Source: Planctomycetes bacterium syqfu
GTDB taxonomy: Bacteria; Planctomycetota; Phycisphaerae; Phycisphaerales; Phycisphaeraceae
DNA: 64,000 bases
Assembly (NCBI GenBank): GCA_020974905.1
Contig: CP087563.1
Coordinates: 6,386,001 to 6,450,000, forward strand
Reading direction: 5' to 3'
In this document: positions 45,701 to 53,323 of the stretch, piece after piece
Numbering within the stretch: position 1 is the stretch's first letter
How the letters are laid out: every line of letters starts with the position of its first letter
Notes under the pieces: generated by a model
Databases searched by the model: none
The model's input: only the letters and a program-made list of their open reading frames with translations
Told to the model about the DNA's origin: nothing
Position numbers and translations under genes: made by a program

Positions 45701-48700
45701 GGCCGGTTAAACCATCAGCAGAGCCGTAGACTAGATAGGCTAATTCGGTGGTCTGCCCGTCGAGATTGGTATCGGTGATGCTGATGAGAATGTCATCAAA
45801 TCCATCATCGTTAATGTCACCAGATGATGAGACTGCCTGGCCGATCCGTTGCCCATCGGATGTCCCGTTGAAAACAGCACCGTGAACTTCGCCGGTGATT
45901 ATGTCGGCCAAATCATACGTGCCATACCAATCACGGTCTGAACCGTAGAGCAGATAGGTCTGCCCATCGTGGGTGTTGCCTTGTGTATCTGTGACGTCAT
46001 AAGCACTGATCAACAGGTCCAGGTAGCCGTCCCCATTGACATCACCTGCAGTACTGATTGATGCACCTGCATGATTGGGGCCATACAGTGTTGAGCCATC
46101 AATGCCATTGAAAATTGCTCCTGCAAGTTGACCATCAGCAATTTCAGTCAAGTCTATTTCGCCAGACAGTCCGCTGCCTGAAAGTGCAACCAATCCGGCA
46201 TCCACGTGATACACATTGGTGATATCCGTAAAATCCATCAGAGCAGTCTTGCCCGTTGCATCCAGGTTTATATTACCTGCGTGTGATTCGGCAAATGTAT
46301 AGCCTTGAGGCAAATCAAATCGGATGGCATATTCGCCTGATTCAAAGCCAAAGAATTGATAGTAGCCTTGATCGTCAACATATCTTGATGCAACTTCATT
46401 GCCTTGGTCGTCCAATAGATAAACCTTCATATTCGGACATTCCGCAGACTCGTGATCCGAATACAAACCGTCTTGATTTAAGTCATACCAGACATGACCA
46501 GAAATCGACCGATAGCCCTGACCGTAAATGATAAAACCTGCGCCTGAAGATGTCCCATTGGGGTTGGCATTGGGTGCGCCGATTGAAAAATCGTCGAATC
46601 CATCCTGATTGAGATCTCCAAGTGGCGTGATTGGTGACCCCAGAGAATAACTGTATCCATGCCAATCGATAATAGCGCCCGGCTTATAACCATGCTCAAT
46701 ACTATTTACTGTGATTTCTTGCTCGATTCGGTTTGATGAGCCATAGATCAGATACACCTTGTGATCGTCGTCAAAATCAGCGGGGCTGATGAGCAGATCG
46801 TCATAGCCATCACCGTTGATATCGCCAGTGCCTACAGCTACAGCAGCACCATACACATCATCATCTTCAGTAAAAATTGGCGTTATGTCCGTGCCAATTG
46901 CAATGGAGGGTGGAGTGTTTTGCGAACCGTAAATCAGGTACGTTTGACCAGGTATGGAGACCAAAAGCTCATCTGCACCATCGCCGTTGACATCGCCTGC
47001 AAATTGAAATATAGCATATTCAACATCATCGGGGTCTATTGCATCAAGCCTCATACCGATTTCGGGGACAGGTTGGTCAAAGTTGATCTCCGAAGACCAA
47101 CCCTCCGAAGAACCATACAAGAGATAAACCTCACCGTTTGCTTGATAACTCGGATATTGATCCTGCACGCCGACAATAACCAGATCATCGAATCCATCAC
47201 CATTAAAATCATTTGAATTGACGTTCGATTGCCACCAGCTGCGTATCCGACCATTGATCGTTGTCATTGGTAAATCAGTGGTGCTCGCAAGGTGATAGGT
47301 ACCTTCGTAGATTTCTTCTCTGCCGAAAATGGCATAGACTTGGTGATCGAATTTACTCGTAGTGATGACCATGTCATTGAGGCCGTCCCCGTTGATATCA
47401 CCAACTGCATTGACGATTGCTCCCAGGTCATCAGCATTGTTTGAGCCTGCAAAAATCGCACCTTCAATCATCTGTGAGTTGATGGCTTGATCAATAACAA
47501 TCTGCCCGGTCAATTTCTCAGATGAACCATAAATCAGGTAAACCTTGCCCAAGCCATCTGAAGCTCCAACAGCACTGATGAGTAGATCGTCAAACCCATC
47601 GCCATTGACATCACCCACGCCTCTTGATGCATAACCGAGACGATCATCTTCGTCGGCTCCAAGTAAGACTGCAGCTTCTAATTGGTCATTGAGAATATTT
47701 GCCAGTTCATACTCACCATGCAACAATTCCTGCGAACCGTAAATCAGGTAGGCAGTACCTGAATCCGAGCCGTTTGTATCTGCATAGGGAGCTGTAATTG
47801 TCAAATCCAGATAACCGTCAGCATTGAGATCACCAACTGAATAAATCTTCCCTGCATGGTCGTTTGTATCGGCACCATTAAAAACGGCACCGACTTGAAG
47901 ATCTTGATAGATATCCGATAGATCAAGATTGCCCAATATCGCATTACGATTGGATAAGCTCAACAAGCCAGCATGAATGGGGGTTGCGCCCTGGTTGGGG
48001 CTGATTGTGATGGTGTCCGATTTACCAGTTAGTGGGTCAACATCACTATCCAGTTCCGGGTTGCTGCCTTGCGCTTTGGCGGTCAGGGTGTAGCCCAGGG
48101 GCGTCTGGATGGAAACAGTGTAGGTGTTGCCCGTCGCCAGTGTGTTGAATCGGTAGTCGCCATGTTCATTCGTAGTGCGAGTGGCGATGGTTTGGCCGTT
48201 CTCATCCAGTAATGCCACGACGATGTTGGCAGCATCTGTTTCATGAGCAGATTCGACACCGTCAGCATCAAAGTCATACCAGAGATGTCCGCAGAGTGTT
48301 TGGAAGTCAGAACCATTGATCAGGTAGACTTTCCCGGAACGTTTGCCAACCACATCGTACATAGGGTCTGCCACAAGCAGATCGTCATACCCGTCATGGT
48401 TCAAGTCACCCACCGCAGCTGCAACCGATCCAAAGGCATCGCCAGCCATACCAAAAGCTGATCCGACCGTTGTGTCGCCTTGCAGTTTGACTCCCAATAA
48501 TTCGCCTGTATTGATACCTGATAGTTCAATCAATCCTGAAAAATGTTCTTCCTGACCATAGATCAGATAACACAGGCCAGGCTCCGTGTCACTGGGCGCA
48601 CCAATGAGAAAGTCATCAAACCCATCACCATTGACATCACCAGCAGCACTGAGTTTCTGTGCGTTTTGTGTTTCATGAAACTCGGCTCCATCCCAGTCAC

Positions 48701-49940
48701 CGGGTTGAAGATATGACATTCTGAATGAATCACCAAGCCCGTCTGCCGAGCCATAGAACAGATAAGTTGAACGCCTGGCTGAACCGTAACGCGATCCGCC
48801 CATTGAAAAGAGAACATCATCAAAACCATCGCCATTGACATCCCCAGCAGAGGCAATGGATCGCCCCAGTCTGTCGTTATAGCTTTGGCCAACAAAAAGC
48901 GTGTGATTGACTGATTCAAGGCTATTTTCCTGCGACAGGTCATAATAGCCTTGGAGGTTTGATGCTGTTCCGTAGATTAAATACGCGCTCCCAAGATCCC
49001 AAACAGTATAAGGGGCATACTCAAAACCGGGCGTACTGATCATGAAATCGGATCGGCCATCACCATTGACATCGCCCATGGATGAAACGGTCAACCCATT
49101 TCTGTAAACATCTGTCAAACCGGCAAAGACTGCGCCACGCACAGGACCGGTTGATTGCTGCCCAAGCTCGATATTGCCCGTCAACGCATCCGCAGAACCG
49201 TAAATCAAAAAGACTTTGGAAGTCACAGAGGAGTTATATGGTTCTGGAGCTGAAATCAGCAGGTCGGCAAAACCATCACCATCAACATCACCTGCAGCTT
49301 CAACGGTATAGCCGATTTGATCCCGCTCTTGTGTGCTGTAAAACATCGCACCATCAACAAGGCCTGCCTGAACATCAGAAAGGGTGATTACACCGGTCAG
49401 ACCCGCTTGCGAACCATACAACAACAATGCCACACCTGAGTCAACATTGATATTAGTGCGCCCAGGATTGCCGATCAAAATATCATCGAATCCATCACCA
49501 TTCACATCACCGACACCTGCAAGTCTCGTTCCCACCGAGTATAAATCTGTACCTCCACTGATGATGGCACCTGCAACATGGCCATTCTCAATATCCTGTA
49601 ACTGGATGGTGTCGGTAAAACCGTTCTCTGAGCCGTAGAGCAGGTATGCTTTGTTGTGGCTTGTGCCAATGAGCAAATCGGTATAGCCATCGCCATTAAC
49701 ATCCCCGGCGTTGGCTATGTTGATGCCAGCGTTTTCATTGGGCTCTCTGCCTGTGAAGACCGCACCTAGGGTGACATCTGTAATGGACATGTCGCCCACC
49801 AAAGGTGTACTGCTGAGCAGAACACGTGGTTCAAGGCGTTCGAAAGCCCAATCCGTTTTGAATCGATGGTGAATGGGACGATGTTTGGCTTGTCGAATGC
49901 GTTGAAGCAAGCGGACATACAACTTGTTCAAACACTTCAT
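39726..49940 (-). CDS. Giant FG-GAP/SdrD-B repeat surface protein with LEPR motif and dockerin-like end
   Basis: About 3404 residues from ATG 49940. An upstream in-frame TTG at 49961 with GGGG before it would add seven. The basic N-terminus leads to FERLEPRVLLSS, the LEPR-XLL export-related motif of planctomycetes. Five blocks of FG-GAP (integrin alpha beta-propeller) repeats follow, each repeat carrying a calcium loop such as GDVNGDGYDDLLI and a closing VYLIYGS strand. Blocks are separated by four SdrD-B/Cna-B type domains near residues 550, 1150, 1780 and 2390 (ISGHVWYDLNQDGLYS and variants). Near 3060 is a PPC-like beta domain. At about 3280-3340 lie two dockerin-like calcium loops (GDVTGDGHANIADVFSIWNH, FDINQDGFVDLEDIFITWNH), then a short tail. 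It is probably secreted, calcium-stabilised and adhesive. It looks AT-richer than the chromosome. It is cargo of the island. Confidence 0.92.
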   Translation of the reverse strand: MKCLNKLYVRLLQRIRQAKHRPIHHRFKTDWAFERLEPRVLLSSTPLVGDMSITDVTLGAVFTGREPNENAGINIANAGDVNGDGYTDLLIGTSHNKAYLLYGSENGFTDTIQLQDIENGHVAGAIISGGTDLYSVGTRLAGVGDVNGDGFDDILIGNPGRTNINVDSGVALLLYGSQAGLTGVITLSDVQAGLVDGAMFYSTQERDQIGYTVEAAGDVDGDGFADLLISAPEPYNSSVTSKVFLIYGSADALTGNIELGQQSTGPVRGAVFAGLTDVYRNGLTVSSMGDVNGDGRSDFMISTPGFEYAPYTVWDLGSAYLIYGTASNLQGYYDLSQENSLESVNHTLFVGQSYNDRLGRSIASAGDVNGDGFDDVLFSMGGSRYGSARRSTYLFYGSADGLGDSFRMSYLQPGDWDGAEFHETQNAQKLSAAGDVNGDGFDDFLIGAPSDTEPGLCYLIYGQEEHFSGLIELSGINTGELLGVKLQGDTTVGSAFGMAGDAFGSVAAAVGDLNHDGYDDLLVADPMYDVVGKRSGKVYLINGSDFQTLCGHLWYDFDADGVESAHETDAANIVVALLDENGQTIATRTTNEHGDYRFNTLATGNTYTVSIQTPLGYTLTAKAQGSNPELDSDVDPLTGKSDTITISPNQGATPIHAGLLSLSNRNAILGNLDLSDIYQDLQVGAVFNGADTNDHAGKIYSVGDLNADGYLDLTITAPYADTNGSDSGTAYLIYGSQELLHGEYELANILNDQLEAAVLLGADEDDRLGYASRGVGDVNGDGFDDLLISAVGASDGLGKVYLIYGSSEKLTGQIVIDQAINSQMIEGAIFAGSNNADDLGAIVNAVGDINGDGLNDMVITTSKFDHQVYAIFGREEIYEGTYHLASTTDLPMTTINGRIRSWWQSNVNSNDFNGDGFDDLVIVGVQDQYPSYQANGEVYLLYGSSEGWSSEINFDQPVPEIGMRLDAIDPDDVEYAIFQFAGDVNGDGADELLVSIPGQTYLIYGSQNTPPSIAIGTDITPIFTEDDDVYGAAVAVGTGDINGDGYDDLLISPADFDDDHKVYLIYGSSNRIEQEITVNSIEHGYKPGAIIDWHGYSYSLGSPITPLGDLNQDGFDDFSIGAPNANPNGTSSGAGFIIYGQGYRSISGHVWYDLNQDGLYSDHESAECPNMKVYLLDDQGNEVASRYVDDQGYYQFFGFESGEYAIRFDLPQGYTFAESHAGNINLDATGKTALMDFTDITNVYHVDAGLVALSGSGLSGEIDLTEIADGQLAGAIFNGIDGSTLYGPNHAGASISTAGDVNGDGYLDLLISAYDVTDTQGNTHDGQTYLLYGSDRDWYGTYDLADIITGEVHGAVFNGTSDGQRIGQAVSSSGDINDDGFDDILISITDTNLDGQTTELAYLVYGSADGLTGQILLSDIAAGTLAGIQFTDAATDVQQQTHVALAGDVNGDGFEDILVSTLPTTTTFENTGKTYLIYGQANAVTGLINLANIESSSITGAVFTTSQFDDRLGEMAVTAGDVNGDGYDDLMFSARQSNTNGEASGRAYLLYGQATHYQGTLNLEGVTDGTLNGLAIDGSEEDDYLGYTLAAAGDVNSDGIADMLIGQTLVDRDSWLTGTVYLIYGSLDLPSGQTQIKSLLNAPTKGMKILAAGYDNEATLAVSSAGDVNGDGYDDLLFGSAVSSYNSWSSSMSGSGLAYLLYGSDQLQGQVNLNMASDRQRINVAILHGISGRGDELGRDVAPIGDANQDGYDDFLISAQGSNVDAGQVYLLYGQPTQSISGTVWFDLNGDGIRDENEAGGADGFKVKLLDAQSNVVETFTTESDGRYLFTGMLTGEYAISIDLPLYIEFTLHTQTDQATYDNDIDPATKQTVVYHLTNGLHLKDIDAGLVAVPDSNVTGEVDLDAIPQGIVPGVEFIGDSWGVRAGTAVSIAGDVDGDGLTDFLINAPGQTDSGGKVYLVYGTGQTLNGQIDLGDILDGTIRGAILYSGTNNGNPGSKVSAAGDFNGDGFDDILIADIAGDSPYNGSDIHYDGNSGQTYLLYGSADGLVGLIDLDGVVDGRLDGALIYGQHYSYSGRSVASAGDVNADGFDDILIGCTSGNNNGSVYLIYGSASGLHGEIEIEDVFGQYAVHLIGNNRYAALGSSVSGVGDINADGFDDFAIGAPHADSSFSSSNDKGKVYLVYGSADMLPSGMYMDNYAAIFQGTFDNGQVGDSVAGLGDVNGDGFDDLLIGAGDITHGAYKNGGAYLIYGGSEQLVGTNRLDRINYGSLNGAVFYGNESYMNAGRSVSAAGDVNGDGLADLLIGSNSDKLTFLIYGSADYLTGEVNLSEAYNGSIPATVFNGSGYALSALGDMNQDGLDDLLLGDPDANDSGQTVVIYGRSFEAISGMVWYDLNENGVRDVTELTNAADVTVNLLDDQGQVVATQTTDAQGRYAFADLDLGQYQLAFELPADYQFAPMHVGDQSNMDSDVDPLTGRTQDIVLNAGQITTVIDAGMVKASRDRIDGVIDLDELFDGSLDGAAFDGADRDYNAGEKISGAGDVNGDGYDDLLIGVPLSDTFGTYAGLTYLIYGSSDGFTGRLKLSDIGKTIPGAVFTTAQLNEDATVYTDPTDTSSGTRSLGPSYDFLGDSVAIAGDINHDGYDDILIASRSVQIDGHSGAVYIVYGSEAGLSGMVSLADVTSGNIDAAVLVTDDSNALIDGAFYFDIAQAGDVNNDGLDDILIGAIPSSSASPGKTYLVYGSADHYNGLVNLSTLDRIATFEGIYNFDRAGSAVSSAGDVNDDGFDDILIGAYASDVNGYSSGQVYLVYGSKQDLFGNFMLEDLLTGELHGAAFNGAYTDHVVGIDLSNAGDVNGDGCDDFLIGAYGVNYGAGATYLIYGQQDTFAGEYELADMTNIVAFKGERSYDRVGNSVSSAGDVNGDGLADILIGAFYADPNGSTSGKTYLIYGQKQSFDVQTDLAAIALGTLNGAVFTGLASEDQLGDEVCLAGDVNGDGFSDLLISAPCNSSTGSNHGEIYLINGTTRSSDQMLDAIPIDPLNRQTWITGRILNEDDENWYTFTLLEDNELIFELKTSDVTLAITDGQQIITPTEGRYNLNAGTYYLRVTGDADTVYRFNPKPYQPPTQILAQNVFHNNTHWDGNDAAINDADDNAIDMSKVLLRPGQTPDQTNYTNVVNGITGLFIDVANLAEARDLSVYNDFEFQIGNQTDSDTWEQSPTPELYIRPGAGVNGSDRIVLIWKKDAISNQWLKVHMLANDTTGLSESEIFFFGNAIGDVTGDGHANIADVFSIWNHRSSLGYQVSENNAFDINQDGFVDLEDIFITWNHRTSAATTNNPGLNLRTESGTKKMSNIEALASTLSQQSTYANNVSTNILNMSLTKQDNRIKLYLVDESLDQSALKR

Positions 49941-50246
49941 GGAACGGCTGGCGTAAGACAATATAATTTACCCCGGAAGAAATTAAGTGTGATGGTTGAC
50001 TTTTTACTCATGTAATTCATGTATCAAGAGTATAATTCGTTAAAGGCAGCTGGCACAAAACCTGGGTTGCACTAACGAGCCACACCCGTCAGGAAGTGGA
50101 TATCCGAAAACACAACACCTGTCCGCTTCCTTACAGTCTTGGTCGTGGCAAGTATCTTTGAAGAATCACAACCCGCATTAGTGTGACAAGCTCTTTACTT
50201 ATTATAGTTGATGTGTGCTAATTTTCATATCGCGAAGGCTACAACT
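49941..50246. other. Upstream region of the giant gene
   Basis: No gene seen. A TATAAT on the minus strand (50202-50207) could be a -10 element of a promoter with a long leader, but no matching -35 was found. Confidence 0.3.
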
Positions 50247-50537
50247 TCATGCAATTTCTGTGATGGAATTGAAGTGCGTAACGATTATGATTTCTCGTGA
50301 ACGCATGTAGCGGCGCAGCAGATTGTTGTGCTGGTTTGGCAAGTTTTTCTGATCCTTGAAACGCTGATTTTGCTCAATTCCGTTCAGTAAACGCGTAAAG
50401 AGCATGCGGCAGCGTTCACATTGGATTGCTTTGTTCATTGGATGTGCGGATTTTGATCGGGTTTTATGCTGCAAGACGGTGTACTTTGTCTTTGAGCACT
50501 TTCCGTCTAAATGACCTTGAAATAGATGGAGATTCAT
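50247..50537 (-). CDS. Doubtful small frame with Cys pair
   Basis: A 96-residue basic frame containing AIQCERCRMLFTRLLN. The CxxC could bind metal, but only one pair is present and no family is recognised. It is on the island's coding strand. No clear ribosome site. It may not be a gene. Confidence 0.22.
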   Translation of the reverse strand: MNLHLFQGHLDGKCSKTKYTVLQHKTRSKSAHPMNKAIQCERCRMLFTRLLNGIEQNQRFKDQKNLPNQHNNLLRRYMRSREIIIVTHFNSITEIA

Positions 50538-50581
50538 TCGCTACCTGTGTAGCTGTGCATCTATAAAAAATCTGTATTTGA

Positions 50582-50953
50582 CTACTCAAGACGCGTTTGC
50601 TGTCGATCAAGGAAACATAACACATCATCCAGCCTGAACCAGACACGGCGACCAATGCGGACGGTTTTCAGTCCCATACTTCGATAACGTTGGATGGTTT
50701 TACTAGGGAATTTAGTCTTGCTTTTGTTGAGGCGAAAGAAGGCAATCACTTCATCTAGACTCATGAGAAACGGGGCAGGAGTTGTTGTTCCATCGGGGTG
50801 TCGGATGACAACCAGGGGAATGCTGTGATAGCGATCGCCGGTATTTGATTGGCGTGTAGAACCAACAGGCGGATTGTCGCATTGTTTTGCCGGCGGATTT
50901 TCGAGGGGGGGATTGATTGAAAATGAATGGTGATCGTCCCCCCGTGCCCCCAT
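50582..50953 (-). CDS. Helix-turn-helix (excisionase-like) protein of the island right end
   Basis: A 123-residue protein. The first 55 residues are polar and probably disordered (NPPLENPPAKQCDNPP). The second half, MSLDEVIAFFRLNKSKTKFP, SKTIQRYRSMGLKTVRIGRR and VWFRLDDVLCFLDRQQTRLE, fits the MerR/Xis-type HTH_17 fold: DNA-recognition helix then basic wing and strand. It lies 370 bases inside attR, a usual place for recombination directionality factors. The start is uncertain: a second frame beginning at ATG 51009 with AAAGGA upstream meets this one at G-runs near 50940-50955, so an upstream N-terminus could be joined by a one-base shift. Confidence 0.65.
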   Translation of the reverse strand: MGARGDDHHSFSINPPLENPPAKQCDNPPVGSTRQSNTGDRYHSIPLVVIRHPDGTTTPAPFLMSLDEVIAFFRLNKSKTKFPSKTIQRYRSMGLKTVRIGRRVWFRLDDVLCFLDRQQTRLE

Positions 50954-51142
50954 GTCCTGCCCGGCAGTTTCATAATGGGTCGATGGCTGGTGTGATTTGT
51001 GGTATTCATCGATTTGTTCCTTTTCTTAAAATGCTGATCACGTTTCGGTAAAGCACATAACAGCTATCGCTATGATCTTGCTGGCCCGTTATAGGTTTTG
51101 TCAGTTTTGTCAGTGTCAGTAGGGGTAGTTGTTCACGAAACA

Positions 51143-51326
51143 TCATTGAGCATCACATGATGCGTTGACCATTGCGATGATTCCTTGCCGGACAGCTATA
51201 GGGAGAGTGTCCCATTTTTCAACGATATTGATCAGTTCAGGTGGCAAAGTGACATGTGCTGCAGCTTGTGCGCCGGATTTTGCGCCACCTGTTTCCCCAA
51301 CCGCTATATTTTTCGAGGAATTTGAA
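51143..51326 (-). other. Stranded C-terminal tail of the island integrase
   Basis: On the minus strand, reading through the attR core in the integrase frame (VPEVGLEPT) gives 60 further codons: SNSSKNIAVGETGGAKSGAQ, AAAHVTLPPELINIVEKWDT, LPIAVRQGIIAMVNASCDAQ, stop at 51143. The helix pattern (P-E-L-x-x-I-V-E-x-W, L-P-x-A-V-R-x-G-I-x-A-M-V) is like terminal tails I associate with planctomycete integrases. In the integrated state it has no proper start except a frame opening outside the island at 51400. In the circle it would be fused to the integrase. Confidence 0.75.
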
Positions 51327-51354
51327 GTGGGTTCGAGTCCCACCTCCGGTACTT
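51327..51354. other. attR, right attachment core
   Basis: 28 bases identical to 32618-32645, that is the tRNA-Leu T-arm and acceptor 3' strand without the rest of the tRNA. It is followed directly by the original chromosomal terminator. Confidence 0.92.
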
Positions 51355-51356
51355 TC

Positions 51357-51396
51357 AAAGAACTCGCAGCAAACTGATCATTGCTGCGAGTTCTTT
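51357..51396 (+). terminator. Original chromosomal tRNA-Leu terminator, displaced by the island
   Basis: AAAGAACTCGCAGCAA (51357-51372) pairs perfectly over 16 bp with TTGCTGCGAGTTCTTT (51381-51396). Three bases separate it from attR, so before integration it stood right behind tRNA-Leu. Confidence 0.85.
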
Positions 51397-51469
51397 GCAT
51401 TTATGGGAACCGTGTTTGAATTCAAGAACCTCGGGTTGTTCTTTATTTCCAGGCTTGGTAACCGATAAA

Positions 51470-51500
51470 AAAACCACCTTGCATGAAGGTGGTTTTATCT
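51470..51500 (-). terminator. Terminator of the carbohydrate-binding lipid/secreted protein gene
   Basis: AAAACCACCTT (51470-51480) pairs with AAGGTGGTTTT (51486-51496). On the minus strand the stem is followed by extra T residues. It lies 30 bases after the stop at 51526. Confidence 0.83.
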
Positions 51501-51525
51501 TTGGATTGTTGTTGGGTGATCAAGC

Positions 51526-52533
51526 TTATTCAGTAAAGCTCAATGTGATCGACTTGAATTCAATGACCTGTTCCATGTAACCCAGAAGCAATGTTATGGT
51601 GCAATCGCGTGCATCAAAATCCTTGTCCATGGTGGCGTTGAACTCATAGGTTTCCCAAGTGTCGGTGAGTTTGATGCCTGCTGCTTTGATCAGACGTTCC
51701 TTGTGTCCACCTTTACCTTGCAGGAACATGTCAATCTTTGCTCCTTGAGTTGGACTGCGCATCACGGCAACCAGTTTCACCTTGCTGTCTTTGGGCAATG
51801 GTGAGTAGATGCGCTCTGAGACAGCCTGCTCCCAACGCTTTTTGGGGTCGACATCTTTGGTGGTGAATTGAATGTAGTCATCGCTGCCATCCTTAAGCAG
51901 TTTCATGTCTATTTTCTTTGAGTTGTACCACCAGTTGTTGCTTTTGTGTGCGAAGGTCGCATTGGGATTGATGGCCTTACCTGCTGGTGCCAATCCTGCA
52001 CCTTCAACTTCAAGGTGAATATCAGTGATCGTCAGTTCACCGGCATCCAGGCCAAACAGGCCATACACACGCAGGTCACCGGGCGCGTAATCGCGTTTGG
52101 CTTTGCCTTCGTAGGTGTAGGTCTTCCATTCACCGGTGAGTTTGATATAAGGCGTAGCAAGTGTGGTATCCCATGGATGGCCGTTGGTCTGAATGTTAAA
52201 GCGGACCTGCTTGCCTTCATCGCCCTTGGCCTGGAAAGTGAGTTTCATGGCAGCACCTTTGGGGATGAACATGCTGGTGATCTGTTGCAGACCGCATCGG
52301 TAAGATGCCTTGGGCTGTGGCTTGGTCACATTGGCATGCACGCCACCCTTGATACCAGGCAGGTCATCAATCGTGACATACTTGACAACCATGCCGTCAC
52401 CTTCGATGACATTCCAGGGTTCAATGTTCTTTTCAAACTGCGGATTCTCGCAGACCTCAGTTGCGTGTGCGGTTAATGGACTTGTCAGAAAAAACAAAGC
52501 CAGCCCAAGCAGGCAAGTTTGAAATCGTGTCAT
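51526..52533 (-). CDS. Secreted carbohydrate-binding (CBM4/9-like) protein
   Basis: I start at ATG 52533 (MTRFQTCLLGLALFFLTSPL), which has GGGAG ten bases upstream. A cleavable signal ends near AHA. The mature protein, about 310 residues, appears to hold two jelly-roll modules: EVCENPQFEKNIEPWNVIEG, LTFQAKGDEGKQVRFNIQTN, LTGEWKTYTYEG, then a repeat of the plan from residue 190 (INPNATFAHKSNNWWYNSKK, LTDTWETYEFNATMDKDF). The N-x-x-F/G-W and W-x-x-Y patterns fit CBM_4_9. No catalytic domain, so it is a binding protein or part of a surface complex. Confidence 0.78.
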   Translation of the reverse strand: MTRFQTCLLGLALFFLTSPLTAHATEVCENPQFEKNIEPWNVIEGDGMVVKYVTIDDLPGIKGGVHANVTKPQPKASYRCGLQQITSMFIPKGAAMKLTFQAKGDEGKQVRFNIQTNGHPWDTTLATPYIKLTGEWKTYTYEGKAKRDYAPGDLRVYGLFGLDAGELTITDIHLEVEGAGLAPAGKAINPNATFAHKSNNWWYNSKKIDMKLLKDGSDDYIQFTTKDVDPKKRWEQAVSERIYSPLPKDSKVKLVAVMRSPTQGAKIDMFLQGKGGHKERLIKAAGIKLTDTWETYEFNATMDKDFDARDCTITLLLGYMEQVIEFKSITLSFTE

Positions 52534-52716
52534 GTGATGTCTCCCTTTGATATCGATTCCCATGTTGATAACGAATGTGTTTACATATCATGTGTCATTA
52601 CACACAGTACATTCTACATCAATTCGGCTCTGGTGACTTGGTTTCCGCTGGTTGACGGACTATGATGTTAATGTCAATTTTCACTATTTTACGTGGATTA
52701 TCAGGAGGTTTACACG

Positions 52717-53226
52717 ATGACAAAATGGGTGAGTATGTTGATGATTCTGCTTGGTGCACAGTTTGCATTTGCAGAGGTCATTGAATTGGAAGCTGAAGAC
52801 GCCAAGGTGGATGCTGCCAACATTCTCGAAGTCGAAGAGGCATCGGGTGGCAAGGTGGTTGCCTTTGACAAGCAGACCAAGAAGCCCAGCGTTGAATTCA
52901 CTTTTGAGGTTCCTGCTGACGGTGAGTATCAATTCTGGGCTGTCGGGCGCGGGCTCTCTGGTCGTGAAGATTCGTTCTACACGCAATTGGATAAAGAAAA
53001 ACGTGAGACCTGGGATGTGAAGTGGGATGCTACAAAAGCCCTGATCAAACAGCCGGTTCGCTACCGTGTCCCCAAGGAAGACGGTAAGTACTTTGGCAAG
53101 GCCTATACCGCCAAGTTGACCAAGGGTGAGCACACCTTTGTCGTCAGTCGCCGCGAAGCAGGTGCCCAGTTGGATAAACTGATCATTGCCCCAGCAGACA
53201 TGAAAATCAAAGAAGACAAGAAATAA
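52717..53226 (+). CDS. Secreted CBM6-like beta-sandwich protein
   Basis: I start at ATG 52717 (MTKWVSMLMILLGAQFAFA), which has GGAGG eight bases upstream. It is a 169-residue protein. After the signal peptide, VIELEAEDAKVDAANILEVE and VEFTFEVPADGEYQFWAVGR follow the CBM6/CBM35 plan (E-A-E-D near the N-terminus is a calcium-binding hallmark). It ends GEHTFVVSRREAGAQLDKLI and a Lys-rich tail. It probably binds a glycan outside the cell. Divergent from the CBM4/9-like gene and followed by its own terminator. Confidence 0.78.
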   Translation: MTKWVSMLMILLGAQFAFAEVIELEAEDAKVDAANILEVEEASGGKVVAFDKQTKKPSVEFTFEVPADGEYQFWAVGRGLSGREDSFYTQLDKEKRETWDVKWDATKALIKQPVRYRVPKEDGKYFGKAYTAKLTKGEHTFVVSRREAGAQLDKLIIAPADMKIKEDKK

Positions 53227-53263
53227 CACAGCAGTGAATCGCAAGATAAACTGACATCAAAAC

Positions 53264-53299
53264 AAAACGCTCATCCCTGTGATGGGCGTTTTTTTTTTA
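53264..53299 (+). terminator. Terminator after the CBM6-like gene
   Basis: AAAACGCTCATC (53264-53275) pairs with GATGGGCGTTTT (53281-53292) with one wobble. A long T-run follows. It may also serve the convergent AraC gene weakly. Confidence 0.87.
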
Positions 53300-53323
53300 T
53301 TATGGCTGAGTTCATCAGAAGCG

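Noticed and set aside
39775-49700. Many open frames on the plus strand and other minus frames inside the giant gene
   Set aside because: They are shadows of a strongly patterned repeat protein (biased DG-rich codons) and encode no recognisable protein.
39726-49940. Frequent near-identical short DNA repeats such as CCATCACCATTGACATCACC that could look like CRISPR or satellite DNA
   Set aside because: They are the codons of the FG-GAP calcium loops, in frame with the protein and unevenly spaced. No spacers or cas genes.
50761-51009. Minus frame from ATG 51009 as a separate gene
   Set aside because: After about 20 residues its sequence is non-protein-like and it overlaps the HTH gene. Kept only as a possible slipped N-terminus.
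52684-53244. 186-residue minus-strand frame opposite the CBM6-like gene
   Set aside because: The plus frame has a signal peptide, good ribosome site and family pattern. The minus frame does not.
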